64,000 bases of DNA from NCBI GenBank assembly GCA_024222295.1, contig JAAEPF010000024.1, positions 248,001 through 312,000 of the forward strand. The letters are read 5' to 3'. The DNA is from Actinomycetes bacterium (lineage in GTDB: Bacteria > Actinomycetota > Acidimicrobiia > Acidimicrobiales > Microtrichaceae). A program made the translations under genes and the position numbers. Below are positions 32,208-39,706 of the stretch, piece after piece. The notes under the pieces were generated by a model. That model did not search any database. It was not told the origin of the DNA and worked only from the letters and a program-made list of their open reading frames with translations. Within the stretch, counting starts at the first letter, position 1. Every line of letters starts with the position of its first letter.

Positions 32208-33297
32208 GCTTCGAGCGGAGGGCGTCCAGCTGCGGCGCCTGTCGCTTCCAGGTGTTGGCCGCGGCGGCAGCCGCGGTTCCCCTCGGCCCCACCCCGGTGC
32301 GGGCCCTCACGACGCTGCGCTGCGCAGTCGCCCAATCGTCCTTGTAGGACTCGGCGCCGCGCAGCAGGTCGAGCTCGATCATGCCGCTCGAGCGGGCCCA
32401 GCGCAGGACCTCGGCCTTCAGTACCGACCCACTGCCCCTGAAGTCGTGGTCGGTCAGACGGCCGGCCTGGTAGAACGCCGCGCGGTCGTCGGCGATCATC
32501 TCGAGCTCGGACGCGATCACCCGGTCGCCGTCGGTGAGCTCGTGCACCACCACCTCGTCGGCGAGCATGCCGGCTCGTGCCGTGGCCCGGAAACGCTCCC
32601 ACCCGGCCGAGAAGCCCGACTCATCCTCCCAGCGGCTGTCGTGCAGGTCGAACAGCGCGTCCAGTGCGCGGTCGGCCTCCCGGGATGGCACCTTGCGCAC
32701 CTCGAAGCCGGCCTTGGCGAGACGTTTGGCGCCGCGCTTGATGTTGCTGCGCATGCGTCCCGGCAACCTCGCGACGGGGTCCTCCTCCTCGAGGGCCACC
32801 CATGGTGCCGGCACGCGCTCGATCACCTCGGCATCGAGAAGGAACGGCAGCTCGCAGTGCTCGCTCAGCCCGTCGAGGTCGATCACCCGGTCGCCGTCAC
32901 GGAGCCAGCGCCCGACGGCGCCGAGCACCTCGCGGCGGTGCACCGCCAGTGCCACCACGTCCAGGTGGTCGGGGGCCAGCGGACCCTGGCCGAGGCAGCG
33001 CACTCGCTCGACCCGCAGCGGACCGCGCCCGATGGTGTCGATTTCGAAGGCAGCACCCCCGACGAGGGCGCCGTCCTCATCCAGGCAGACGAGGATGGCG
33101 GGTTCAGCACCTGCGGCGTTGTCGACCCACCAGGAGCGCAGGAATGGCGACGGAAGGGCCCCACGGGCCGCAATCCGGTCCCATTGCGCGCCGAGGTCGC
33201 CTAGTCGATCGAGCCGTTGCAGTCGCATGCGCAGCCAGTCTGGCCGCCCCCGGGATGAATAGCCCACTCCGTCGCCCTTGACGGTGGCACCCGTCAC
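32194..33297 (-). CDS. CelD/BioF2-like GNAT acetyltransferase
   Basis: The 367 residues match the Acetyltransf_6 (CelD-like, double GNAT) family. N-terminal half: WDRIAARGALPSPFLRSWW and ILVCLDEDGALVGGAAF. C-terminal half: LPGRMRSNIKRGAKRLAKAG (the typical basic helix), DLHDSRW, VIASELEMIADDRAAFYQAG and LLRGAESYKDDW (family: f..G.e.YK..f). Such proteins occur in cellulose and exopolysaccharide loci, where they probably acylate sugars or lipids. It is the only minus-strand member of this locus. GTG start; a methionine 23 codons downstream is an alternative. Confidence 0.85.
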   Translation of the reverse strand: MTGATVKGDGVGYSSRGRPDWLRMRLQRLDRLGDLGAQWDRIAARGALPSPFLRSWWVDNAAGAEPAILVCLDEDGALVGGAAFEIDTIGRGPLRVERVRCLGQGPLAPDHLDVVALAVHRREVLGAVGRWLRDGDRVIDLDGLSEHCELPFLLDAEVIERVPAPWVALEEEDPVARLPGRMRSNIKRGAKRLAKAGFEVRKVPSREADRALDALFDLHDSRWEDESGFSAGWERFRATARAGMLADEVVVHELTDGDRVIASELEMIADDRAAFYQAGRLTDHDFRGSGSVLKAEVLRWARSSGMIELDLLRGAESYKDDWATAQRSVVRARTGVGPRGTAAAAAANTWKRQAPQLDALRSKLRRP

Positions 33298-33361
33298 AGA
33301 GTTACATAGCTCATACCGAGATCGGTCCCGGCTGGACCGACGGGTGGCTGGTAGGGGCGAG

Positions 33362-34864
33362 ATGCTGAAGATTACCGAGGCGGACGGGGCGCCATTTGGC
33401 GAACCGGTAGTGGGGGATCAGCAGGTGGTGGACCTGCGCGAGGCGAATGCGAGACACAGGGGCTCGCCTCTCCTGGCTGACCCACAGAGGACGATTCCAC
33501 AGCGCGAGCGGCGCGCCGTAGGCCGACTGGTCAAGGACCTCGGCCATGTACTCGATGCGGCTGCGGTCGGAGTCCCGCTCCTGCTCTCCAGCTTCGTGCG
33601 CGACGCCGTCGTTTCGCGTGGCGTGGTGCTGCTGTTCGTCATCGTGGTCACAGCCATGCTCTGGCCAACACACCGCAGGGGCCGCCATCTGATCAGCCCG
33701 AGCGAGGGCCTCATCTCGGTGGTCGCCCGCGTGGGTCTGGCCCCCGTCATGACCTGGGCCCTGCTGGCCGTCGTTCGACTCGGCGAGGGCGCCACGGTCA
33801 ACCGGATGGTCGACATCGTGGCGATCATCCAGATCGTCGTGCTCACCATCCCCCTGATCCTGCTCGGGCGGATCATCAGCTACCGCCTTTCGACGCTGGC
33901 TCGACGCCGTGGCTACGACGTCGAGGACACGCTCGTTCTCGGCTCCGGCCCCACGGGCGTCGAGATCGCCAATGCGATCGAGGACAACCCCGACACCGGG
34001 CTGGTTCCGTGTGGCTTCGTGGACCGCTTCGAGTCCGACTCGACCCTGCCGCTGGTCGGCCGCCCCGAGGACCTGCATGCGATCCTCGCTGCAACCGGTG
34101 TTCGAAACGTGGTCATCGCCTTCGGTGGTGCCGCCGAGGAGGAGCTAGTCGCGATCGTGCGTCGCTGCCACGACGTCGACGTGCAGTTCTACGTGGTGCC
34201 CCGCCTGTTCGAGCTCGGTGTGTGCGCCGGAGAGGTCGGTCACGAGATCGATGGGCTTCCGCTGGTGAAGGTGTCCTGCCCCGGCAACAGCGCCAGGTCC
34301 TGGAGGGCCAAGCGGGCCTTCGACATCGCTGCCGCCTTGATCCTCTTCGTGCTCACCACTCCCGTGTTCGCAGCCTGTGCGCTCGGAGTGAAGCTCACCT
34401 CGCGTGGGCCGGTGTTCTTCCGCCAGGTCCGAGTCGGCATCGGTGGCCGACCGTTCGAGATCCTGAAGTTCCGCACCATGAAGGTCAACGACGACTCCGA
34501 CTCCCAGTGGTCGGTGGACGAGGACGACCGGGTCACAGCCATCGGCAAGTTCCTGCGCCCGTCGCACCTCGACGAGCTGCCACAGCTGCTCAACGTGCTC
34601 AAGGGTGACATGTCGCTGGTCGGCCCCCGGCCGGAGCGTCCGCACTTCGTGGAGCAGTTCTCCGGTGAGATCAACGGCTACGAGCACCGCCACCGCGTGC
34701 CGGTCGGCATCACCGGGTGGGCCCAGGTCAACGGGTACTGGGGTGACACGAGCATCGAGCGACGCGTGCGCCTCGACAACCGCTATATCGAGAACTGGTC
34801 GATGTGGCGTGACCTCGTGATAGCGCTGCGCACCTTCCCGACCCTGTTCGGGAAGCGTCGCTGA
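33362..34864 (+). CDS. Polyprenyl-phosphate sugar-1-phosphate transferase (WcaJ/WbaP type)
   Basis: The 500-residue initiating transferase has four N-terminal helices (about residues 70-180), a Rossmann-like CoA-binding-type middle domain (VLGSGPTGVEIANAIED) and a C-terminal catalytic domain after a fifth helix. Catalytic motifs are WRAKRAFDIAAALIL, EILKFRTMKVND, HLDELPQLLNVLKGDMSLVG, PRPERP and GITGWAQVNGYWGDT. It moves a sugar phosphate from a UDP-sugar to the undecaprenyl carrier, starting each repeat unit. I chose the ATG after GGTAGGGGCG (ribosome-binding site) rather than upstream starts that would overlap the divergent gene. Confidence 0.93.
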   Translation: MLKITEADGAPFGEPVVGDQQVVDLREANARHRGSPLLADPQRTIPQRERRAVGRLVKDLGHVLDAAAVGVPLLLSSFVRDAVVSRGVVLLFVIVVTAMLWPTHRRGRHLISPSEGLISVVARVGLAPVMTWALLAVVRLGEGATVNRMVDIVAIIQIVVLTIPLILLGRIISYRLSTLARRRGYDVEDTLVLGSGPTGVEIANAIEDNPDTGLVPCGFVDRFESDSTLPLVGRPEDLHAILAATGVRNVVIAFGGAAEEELVAIVRRCHDVDVQFYVVPRLFELGVCAGEVGHEIDGLPLVKVSCPGNSARSWRAKRAFDIAAALILFVLTTPVFAACALGVKLTSRGPVFFRQVRVGIGGRPFEILKFRTMKVNDDSDSQWSVDEDDRVTAIGKFLRPSHLDELPQLLNVLKGDMSLVGPRPERPHFVEQFSGEINGYEHRHRVPVGITGWAQVNGYWGDTSIERRVRLDNRYIENWSMWRDLVIALRTFPTLFGKRR

Positions 34865-34877
34865 CCAGCCCCGGCAG

Positions 34878-34890
34878 TAGCGTCTGCGGA
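34878..34890 (+). promoter_or_regulatory. Leaderless -10 promoter element of the glycosyltransferase gene
   Basis: TAGCGT (34878-34883) lies seven bases before the GTG at 34891, in the 26-base gap after the sugar transferase. Confidence 0.5.
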
Positions 34891-36054
34891 GTGAAGATTG
34901 TCGCCGTCACGTCCCGCTTTCCGCATCCGATGGAACGCGGCGACAAACTGCGGGCGCAGCACCAACTCCGGGAGCTGGCCAGGCACCACGACGTCGCACT
35001 GATCGCCCTGTCGGAGGGACCTGTGCCCGCCGAGCACCTCGATGTGCTCAGCGGTGCCGGAGTGCGCACGCACGTCGTGCAGCGTTCGAGGGCAACGACG
35101 GCATTCGCCGGAGCGCGCGCCGCGTTGCGGATGCCGGTGCAGGTTGCCTACTTCCGCTCCACCGGTGTGGAGACCGAGGTGCGGCGCCTCATCGAGGCGG
35201 AGTCGCCCGATCGCCTCTACTGCCAGCTGATTCGAACAGCGTGGGCCGTCGAGGGTACGGGCGTGCCGGCGGTCATCGACTACCAGGACGCGTTCGCGGC
35301 CGCCATGAAGCGCCGGGCCGCCGGACAGCCCCCGGGTGCGCGTCACGCGTTCGAGTACGAGTCGACCAGGATCGCCGCGGCGGAAGCAGCCGCGTTCGAG
35401 GCGTTCGAACGCCGCGTGGTGATCTCGGAACAGGACCGGCTCTCCCTCGAGGTGCCGGATCGCGACGCGGTCGATGTGTTGCCCAACGGCGTCGACACGT
35501 CCTTCTTCGCACCAGGTGGCGAACCGCCGGCCGATCCGGTCGACATCGCCTTCGTGGGCAACATGGGATACCCCCCGAACGTCCGGGCGGCCCGGATGCT
35601 GGCCGAGGAGATCATGCCTCTGGTGCGCCGCCAGCGGCCGGGCTCGCGCCTGCTGCTGGCTGGGGCCCGGCCATCGCGCAGTGTGCGTGGGCTCGCCGGC
35701 CCACACGTCGAGGTGAGTGGATGGATGCAGGACATCCGCGAGGGATACCGGCGCGCCTCGGTGATGGTGGCGCCGTTGTTCATCGGGTCGGGCCAGCAGA
35801 ACAAGGTCCTCGAGGCAATGGCCATGGGTGTGCCCGTGGTTACCACCGACCTGGTCAACAATGCGATCGGCGCAGAGCCGGGCCATGAGCTGGTCACTGC
35901 CTCGACCGCGCAGGAATTCGCCGACTCGGCGCTGGAGCTGCTGGAGTCGGCCGATCGCCGCGATGCCGTCGCCGAGGCAGGCCTGAAGATGGTGCAGGCC
36001 AGATTCGCCTGGAATGCGGTCGGCGAGCGTCTATCGGGCATCATCGCGTCATGA
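34891..36054 (+). CDS. Family 1/4-type glycosyltransferase (GT-B)
   Basis: The 387-residue GT-B enzyme opens VKIVAVTSRFPHPMERGDKL (nucleotide-fold strand and early loop). Acceptor-side motifs include CQLIRTAWAVEG and VIDYQDAF. The donor domain has VLPNGVDTSFF, IAFVGNMGYPPNVRAA, VEVSGWMQDIREGYRRASVMVAP and GSGQQNKVLEAMAMGVPVVTT with the conserved Glu. It resembles the exosortase-associated sugar transferase family (TIGR03087-like), though no exosortase is in this window. It likely adds a sugar to the lipid-linked unit. The stop overlaps the FkbM start (ATGA). Confidence 0.88.
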   Translation: MKIVAVTSRFPHPMERGDKLRAQHQLRELARHHDVALIALSEGPVPAEHLDVLSGAGVRTHVVQRSRATTAFAGARAALRMPVQVAYFRSTGVETEVRRLIEAESPDRLYCQLIRTAWAVEGTGVPAVIDYQDAFAAAMKRRAAGQPPGARHAFEYESTRIAAAEAAAFEAFERRVVISEQDRLSLEVPDRDAVDVLPNGVDTSFFAPGGEPPADPVDIAFVGNMGYPPNVRAARMLAEEIMPLVRRQRPGSRLLLAGARPSRSVRGLAGPHVEVSGWMQDIREGYRRASVMVAPLFIGSGQQNKVLEAMAMGVPVVTTDLVNNAIGAEPGHELVTASTAQEFADSALELLESADRRDAVAEAGLKMVQARFAWNAVGERLSGIIAS

Positions 36055-36818
36055 GCGGCGGGGACCCACAGCCTGTGAAGCGCAAGCTTCAGCACATGCT
36101 GCAGCGCGCCCTCGGCTTTGACCGGTACCTGTACCTGTTTGCCCGCTACAAGGTTCGCACACTTCACCGCGACATCTTCGAAGCCGACGTGCTGCACTTC
36201 GCACGCATGCTGCCCCGTGACGCGATGGTGCTCGACATCGGCGCCAACATCGGCGTGATGACCGTGCACCTCGCACGCCAGGTGTCGAGTGGCCACGTGC
36301 ATTCCTTCGAACCGATGCCGGAGAACTACGCCGCGCTCGAGCGTGTGGTCAGACACTACGGGCTGAGCAACGTGACGTTGCACCAGATGGCGCTGGGTGA
36401 CGCCGACGGCGACCTCGAGATGGTCATGCCGGTGATGGGGTCGGTTCGGATGCAGGGGCTCTCCCGGGTGGTGCCCGCCGGCGGCGATGCGCCGGACGGT
36501 CAGCACCGCAAGGTCCCCGAGCGCCGCCTGGACGACCTCGACTTCCTCTCCGGGGTGCCGGTGGCGGGCATCAAGATCGACGTCGAGGACTTCGAGCAGT
36601 ACGTGTTCCTGGGCGGTCGCAAGCTGATCGAGCGGTGGCGCCCGCTCGTCTACACCGAGCTGGGCCAGGGCGACAATCGCCCGGCGTGCCTCGAGTTCTT
36701 CGAGGACCTCGACTACTCGGTCTGCGTGCTGGAGGGCGACCGCCTGGTGTCCCATGTGGAGGGCGCACACCAGAAGCACAACTTCTTTATGCTGCCTCCG
36801 GGACACGATCTCGGGTAG
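36051..36818 (+). CDS. FkbM family SAM-dependent methyltransferase
   Basis: The 255 residues fit FkbM. The SAM site is MVLDIGANIGVMTVHLAR, followed by VHSFEPMPENYAALE (acidic ribose-binding residue), LHQMALGDADGDLEM, and the C-terminal VAGIKIDVEDFEQYVFLGG plus RPLVYTELG. Members O-methylate sugars or polyketides; in this setting a sugar of the surface polysaccharide is likely. It overlaps the glycosyltransferase by four bases. Its last three codons and stop lie inside the tRNA-Gln gene, so transcript cleavage by tRNA processing would trim this mRNA at its stop. Confidence 0.92.
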   Translation: MSGGDPQPVKRKLQHMLQRALGFDRYLYLFARYKVRTLHRDIFEADVLHFARMLPRDAMVLDIGANIGVMTVHLARQVSSGHVHSFEPMPENYAALERVVRHYGLSNVTLHQMALGDADGDLEMVMPVMGSVRMQGLSRVVPAGGDAPDGQHRKVPERRLDDLDFLSGVPVAGIKIDVEDFEQYVFLGGRKLIERWRPLVYTELGQGDNRPACLEFFEDLDYSVCVLEGDRLVSHVEGAHQKHNFFMLPPGHDLG

Positions 36819-36881
36819 TTCAACTGGCAGAACGCCTGACTTTGGATCAGGAGGTTGCAGGTTCGAGCCCTGCCCCGAGAG
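36809..36881 (+). tRNA. tRNA-Gln (anticodon UUG)
   Basis: All four stems pair. The acceptor is TCTCGGG/CCCGAGA (36809-36815 with 36874-36880). The D arm is GTTC/GAAC (36818-36821 with 36830-36833). The anticodon stem is CCTGA/TCAGG with loop CTTTGGA and anticodon TTG at 36842-36844. The T stem is GCAGG/CCTGC with loop TTCGAGC. The discriminator is G36881. CCA is not encoded; the bases after G are CATG. The gene overlaps the FkbM stop by 10 bases and ends one base before the glmU ATG. Its promoter must lie inside fkbM unless it is released from a polycistronic transcript. Confidence 0.97.
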
Positions 36882-36882
36882 C

Positions 36883-37977
36883 ATGACCGACCATTCCCAG
36901 GGATCACAGCAGTCTGCGATCGTGCTTGCCGCGGGGCAGGGCAGTCGCATGCGTTCGGAGCGGCCCAAGCCCCTGCACCGGCTGTGTGGAAGCCCCATGC
37001 TGAGCTACGTACTCGGTTCGCTCGGAGGCATCGACGTGTCGCACGCGGTGATCGTCGTCGGGCACAAGGGCGAATGGGTTACCAAGAAGATGCAGGAAGG
37101 GCTGCACAGCCTCCGCCTCGAGTTCGTCGAGCAACGAGTGCAGCGCGGCACTGGCGACGCCACGATGGTCGGCCTCGTGGGCCTCGAGGAAGACGACGAC
37201 GAGGGCGACGTGCTCGTTCTGCCCGGCGACACGCCCCTGCTACGCCGCGAGACGATGGCCTCGCTCGTGCAGCACCACCGCGAGACCGGCGCCGCTGCCA
37301 CCATGCTGACCGCGATCGTGGACGACCCGACCGGCTACGGCCGTGTGGTGCGTGTCGACGACGGCCGCGTGGAGAGGGTGGTGGAGCACCGTGACGCCAC
37401 CGAGGTGGAGCGAGCCATCGACGAGGTCAACACCAGCATCTACTGCTTCCGCCGCAGCCTGCTGGCGCCGGCGCTGCGCCGCATCGAACCCGACAACTCC
37501 CAGGGGGAGTACTACCTGACCGACGTGGTGTCGGTGCTCGTGGGCGCAGGCCACCGCGTGGAGGCACTCGTCTCGGGCGACCCGAGCGAGACGCAGGGTG
37601 TCAACGACCGCCTCCAGCTGGCCCAGGCCGAGGGTGAGCTGCGCAGGCGCACCAACGAGGCACTGCTTGCCGAAGGCGTCACCATGGTCGACCCGGGCGC
37701 CACCTACGTCGACACGACGGTCGAGCTGGGCCGCGACGTGACGCTGTTTCCGGGCGTCATCCTGCAGGGCGACACGAAGGTCGGTGACGGAACCGAGGTG
37801 GGTCCGGGCTGTCGGCTGGTCGACACCGAGGTGGGCGACGACTGCGTGCTGTCCCAGGTGGTCACCGACGGTGCCCGTATCGGCGACCGCTGCCAGGTGG
37901 GTCCGTTCGCGCACCTCGGCCCGGGAACCGATATGCCATCTGACACAACCACGGGAGCCTTCTACACTCCGGGCTGA
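36883..37977 (+). CDS. glmU: Truncated GlmU: UDP-GlcNAc pyrophosphorylase without the acetyltransferase active site
   Basis: The 364-residue protein compares with about 456-495 for full GlmU. The N-terminal uridyltransferase is complete: IVLAAGQGSRMRSERPKPLH, QRGTGDATM, VLPGDTPLL, GYGRVVR, EVNTSIYCF and GVNDRLQLAQAE. The left-handed beta-helix starts (DPGATYVDTTVELGRDV) but stops after PFAHLGPGTDM. That is about E. coli residue 336, before the region holding Lys351, His363, Tyr366 and Asn377, so glucosamine-1-phosphate acetylation should be lost. The last codons (FYTPG) coincide with the prs promoter box. It starts two bases after the tRNA-Gln 3' end and its stop overlaps prs (TGATG). Confidence 0.9.
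   Translation: MTDHSQGSQQSAIVLAAGQGSRMRSERPKPLHRLCGSPMLSYVLGSLGGIDVSHAVIVVGHKGEWVTKKMQEGLHSLRLEFVEQRVQRGTGDATMVGLVGLEEDDDEGDVLVLPGDTPLLRRETMASLVQHHRETGAAATMLTAIVDDPTGYGRVVRVDDGRVERVVEHRDATEVERAIDEVNTSIYCFRRSLLAPALRRIEPDNSQGEYYLTDVVSVLVGAGHRVEALVSGDPSETQGVNDRLQLAQAEGELRRRTNEALLAEGVTMVDPGATYVDTTVELGRDVTLFPGVILQGDTKVGDGTEVGPGCRLVDTEVGDDCVLSQVVTDGARIGDRCQVGPFAHLGPGTDMPSDTTTGAFYTPG
37963..37976 (+). promoter_or_regulatory. Leaderless -10 promoter element of prs
   Basis: TACACT (37963-37968) lies eight bases before the prs ATG and simultaneously encodes the Tyr-Thr of the GlmU C-terminus. Confidence 0.55.
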
Positions 37978-38960
37978 TGGAGCTCGTGACCAAGAAGCGT
38001 CTCGTACTGGTGGCCGGACGGGCCAACCATGGCCTCGCCGAGGAGGTGGCCGCGGCGCTGGGCACCGAGCTCGACCCGGTCGAGATCGCGGAGTTCGCCA
38101 ACGGCGAGCTGCACTGCCGCTACGGCAACTCGATCCGTGGCTGCGATGTGTTCATCTTCCAGAGCCACTGCTCCTCGGGTGACCTGTCGGTCAACGACGC
38201 GATCATGGAGCAGCTGATCATGGTCGATGCCGCCAAGCGAGCGAGCGCCAAGCGGATCAGTGTTGTGGCGCCCCACTACGGCTACGCCCGACAGGACCGC
38301 AAGGCCGAGGGCCGCGAGTCCATAACGGCCAAACTCACCGCCGACCTGTTCGAGGCGGCCGGCGCCAAGCGGATCATCTCGGTCGACCTGCATTCCGGGC
38401 AGATCCAGGGCTTCTTCGACGGCCCGGTGGACCACCTGACCGCGATGCCGATCCTGATCGACTGGATGGCAGAGAACCTGGGCGACGACCTCGTGGTCGT
38501 GTCACCCGATGCCGGGCGTGTGAAGGTCGCCGAGCGCTACGCCAACCAGCTGGGTGCAGACCTCGCGATCGTGCACAAGCGCCGCGTGCGCGGTGCGAAG
38601 AACAGCGTCGAGGCAAAGGAAGTGGTCGGTGAGGTCGAAGGCCGCCCATGCGTGCTGATCGACGACATGATCGACACTGCGGGCACGATCGTTGCCGCCG
38701 CCGAACAGCTCACAGACCGTGGTGCCGCCTCGGTGTGCTGTGCTGCCACCCATGGAGTCTTCTCCGGCCCGGCGATCGACCGGCTGAAGAACGCCAAACT
38801 CGACAAGGTCGTGATCACGAATACCTTGCCCCTGCCCCCGGAGAAGCGCATCGACAAGATCGAGGTGCTCTCGGCGGCGGGCATCATCGCCGATGCGATC
38901 GACGCGGTGTTCGAGGACACATCTGTGTCGAGCATCTTCGGCGGCCACAACCAGAGCTGA
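37977..38960 (+). CDS. prs: Ribose-phosphate pyrophosphokinase (PRPP synthetase)
   Basis: The 327-residue class I PRPP synthetase has the ATP/Mg site SVVAPHYGYARQDRKAEGRE (RQDRK), the catalytic flexible loop AIVHKRRVRGAKNSVEA with the KRR motif, and the PRPP-binding loop VLIDDMIDTAGTIVAAAE (DDxxxTaGT). VDLHSGQIQGFF carries the metal-binding His. It makes PRPP from ribose-5-phosphate and ATP for Upp and nucleotide synthesis. The glmU-prs-rplY-pth order is common in actinobacteria. It is the first intact gene after the shortened glmU. Confidence 0.97.
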   Translation: MELVTKKRLVLVAGRANHGLAEEVAAALGTELDPVEIAEFANGELHCRYGNSIRGCDVFIFQSHCSSGDLSVNDAIMEQLIMVDAAKRASAKRISVVAPHYGYARQDRKAEGRESITAKLTADLFEAAGAKRIISVDLHSGQIQGFFDGPVDHLTAMPILIDWMAENLGDDLVVVSPDAGRVKVAERYANQLGADLAIVHKRRVRGAKNSVEAKEVVGEVEGRPCVLIDDMIDTAGTIVAAAEQLTDRGAASVCCAATHGVFSGPAIDRLKNAKLDKVVITNTLPLPPEKRIDKIEVLSAAGIIADAIDAVFEDTSVSSIFGGHNQS

Positions 38961-38970
38961 CTTTCTCGTC

Positions 38971-39019
38971 GGGGCGCCTGCCCCGTACACTCGCTCAGTT
39001 CGATACTTGGAGTTCCCCC
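38971..39019 (+). promoter_or_regulatory. rplY promoter and Shine-Dalgarno, with a small GC hairpin
   Basis: GGGGC-gcct-GCCCC (38971-38984) can form a five-pair hairpin just upstream of TACACT (38986-38991), a -10 candidate. TTGGAG (39007-39012) is a Shine-Dalgarno seven bases before the ATG. This gene therefore has a leader of about 23 bases rather than a leaderless start. No T-run follows the hairpin, so it is not a convincing terminator. Confidence 0.5.
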
Positions 39020-39706
39020 ATGGCTGACGTGAAGCTCACAGTCCAAACCGGCCGTCCCCACGGTTCGCGTTCCGCGCGCCGCCTTCGTGCCGACGAGAAG
39101 GTCCCCGGAGTCGTCTACGGCCTGGGCAGCGAACCGCTGCCCGTTGCCGTCGACCGTCGCGACCTGCGCCTGGCGCTGACCACCGATGCAGGGCTCAACG
39201 CCCTGCTCGACCTGGATCTGGACGGAAGCGTCGAGATGGCGGTCGTCAAGGACGTCCAGCGCCACCCCGTGCGTCGTGAGGTGACCCACGTGGACTTCCT
39301 GCGTGTGGATCCCGACGCCCGCATCGAGGTCGACGTGCCCATCCACACCACCGGCGAGGCCAGCCTGGTCACTGCCGAGGAGGGCATCGCCGAGCTGCGT
39401 CTCACCTCCCTGTTGGTGAGCGTGAAGCCCACCGACATCCCGGAGGACATCGTCGTCGACATCTCGGACATGACGATGGACAAGACCATCACGGTGGCGG
39501 ACCTCGACCTGCCCGCCGAGGTCGACATCGTCACCCCCGAGGACCAGGTCATCGTTTCCGCCGAGATCACACGTGCGGCCCTCGTCGAAGAGGAGCCTGC
39601 CGAAGGTGAGGAAGGCGAAGAGGGTGAAGAGGGCGCTGAAGGTGCTGAAGGCGCAGAGGCCTCCGAAGGCGGCGATGACTCCGCGTCGGGCGGCGGCGAC
39701 GAGTGA
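39020..39706 (+). CDS. rplY: 50S ribosomal protein L25 (general stress protein Ctc type)
   Basis: The 228-residue L25/TL5/Ctc protein has the N-terminal 5S rRNA-binding domain (GRPHGSRSARRLRADEKVPGVVYG, continuing to DVQRHPVRREVTHVDFLRV). A Ctc-type beta domain follows (VDVPIHTTGEASLV through VTPEDQVIVSAEI). The last 30 residues are an acidic Glu/Gly/Ala tail built on near-repeats of EGEEG and EGAEGA; such tails are common in actinobacterial L25. It binds 5S rRNA in the central protuberance. The stop overlaps the GTG start of pth (GTGA). Confidence 0.96.
   Translation: MADVKLTVQTGRPHGSRSARRLRADEKVPGVVYGLGSEPLPVAVDRRDLRLALTTDAGLNALLDLDLDGSVEMAVVKDVQRHPVRREVTHVDFLRVDPDARIEVDVPIHTTGEASLVTAEEGIAELRLTSLLVSVKPTDIPEDIVVDISDMTMDKTITVADLDLPAEVDIVTPEDQVIVSAEITRAALVEEEPAEGEEGEEGEEGAEGAEGAEASEGGDDSASGGGDE
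39600..39672 (+). repeat. Short purine-rich coding repeat in the rplY tail
   Basis: Tandem near-copies of GAAGGTGAA/GAGGGCGCT-like nonamers encode the Glu-Gly-rich tail of L25. The units differ mainly at third positions, which suggests old or selected rather than recent expansion. Confidence 0.5.

Noticed and set aside
36883-37977. GlmU truncation explained by a frameshift in this window
   Set aside because: The other two frames after PFAHLGPG show no beta-helix continuation and prs begins at once, so there is no room for the missing 120 residues.
38971-38984. GGGGC-gcct-GCCCC hairpin after prs as a rho-independent terminator
   Set aside because: Short stem and no T-run. It sits immediately upstream of the rplY -10 box, so it is more likely incidental or part of that promoter.
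39600-39672. Tandem purine-rich repeat in rplY as a CRISPR or mobile repeat
   Set aside because: It is in frame, encodes the acidic L25 tail and has no spacers.
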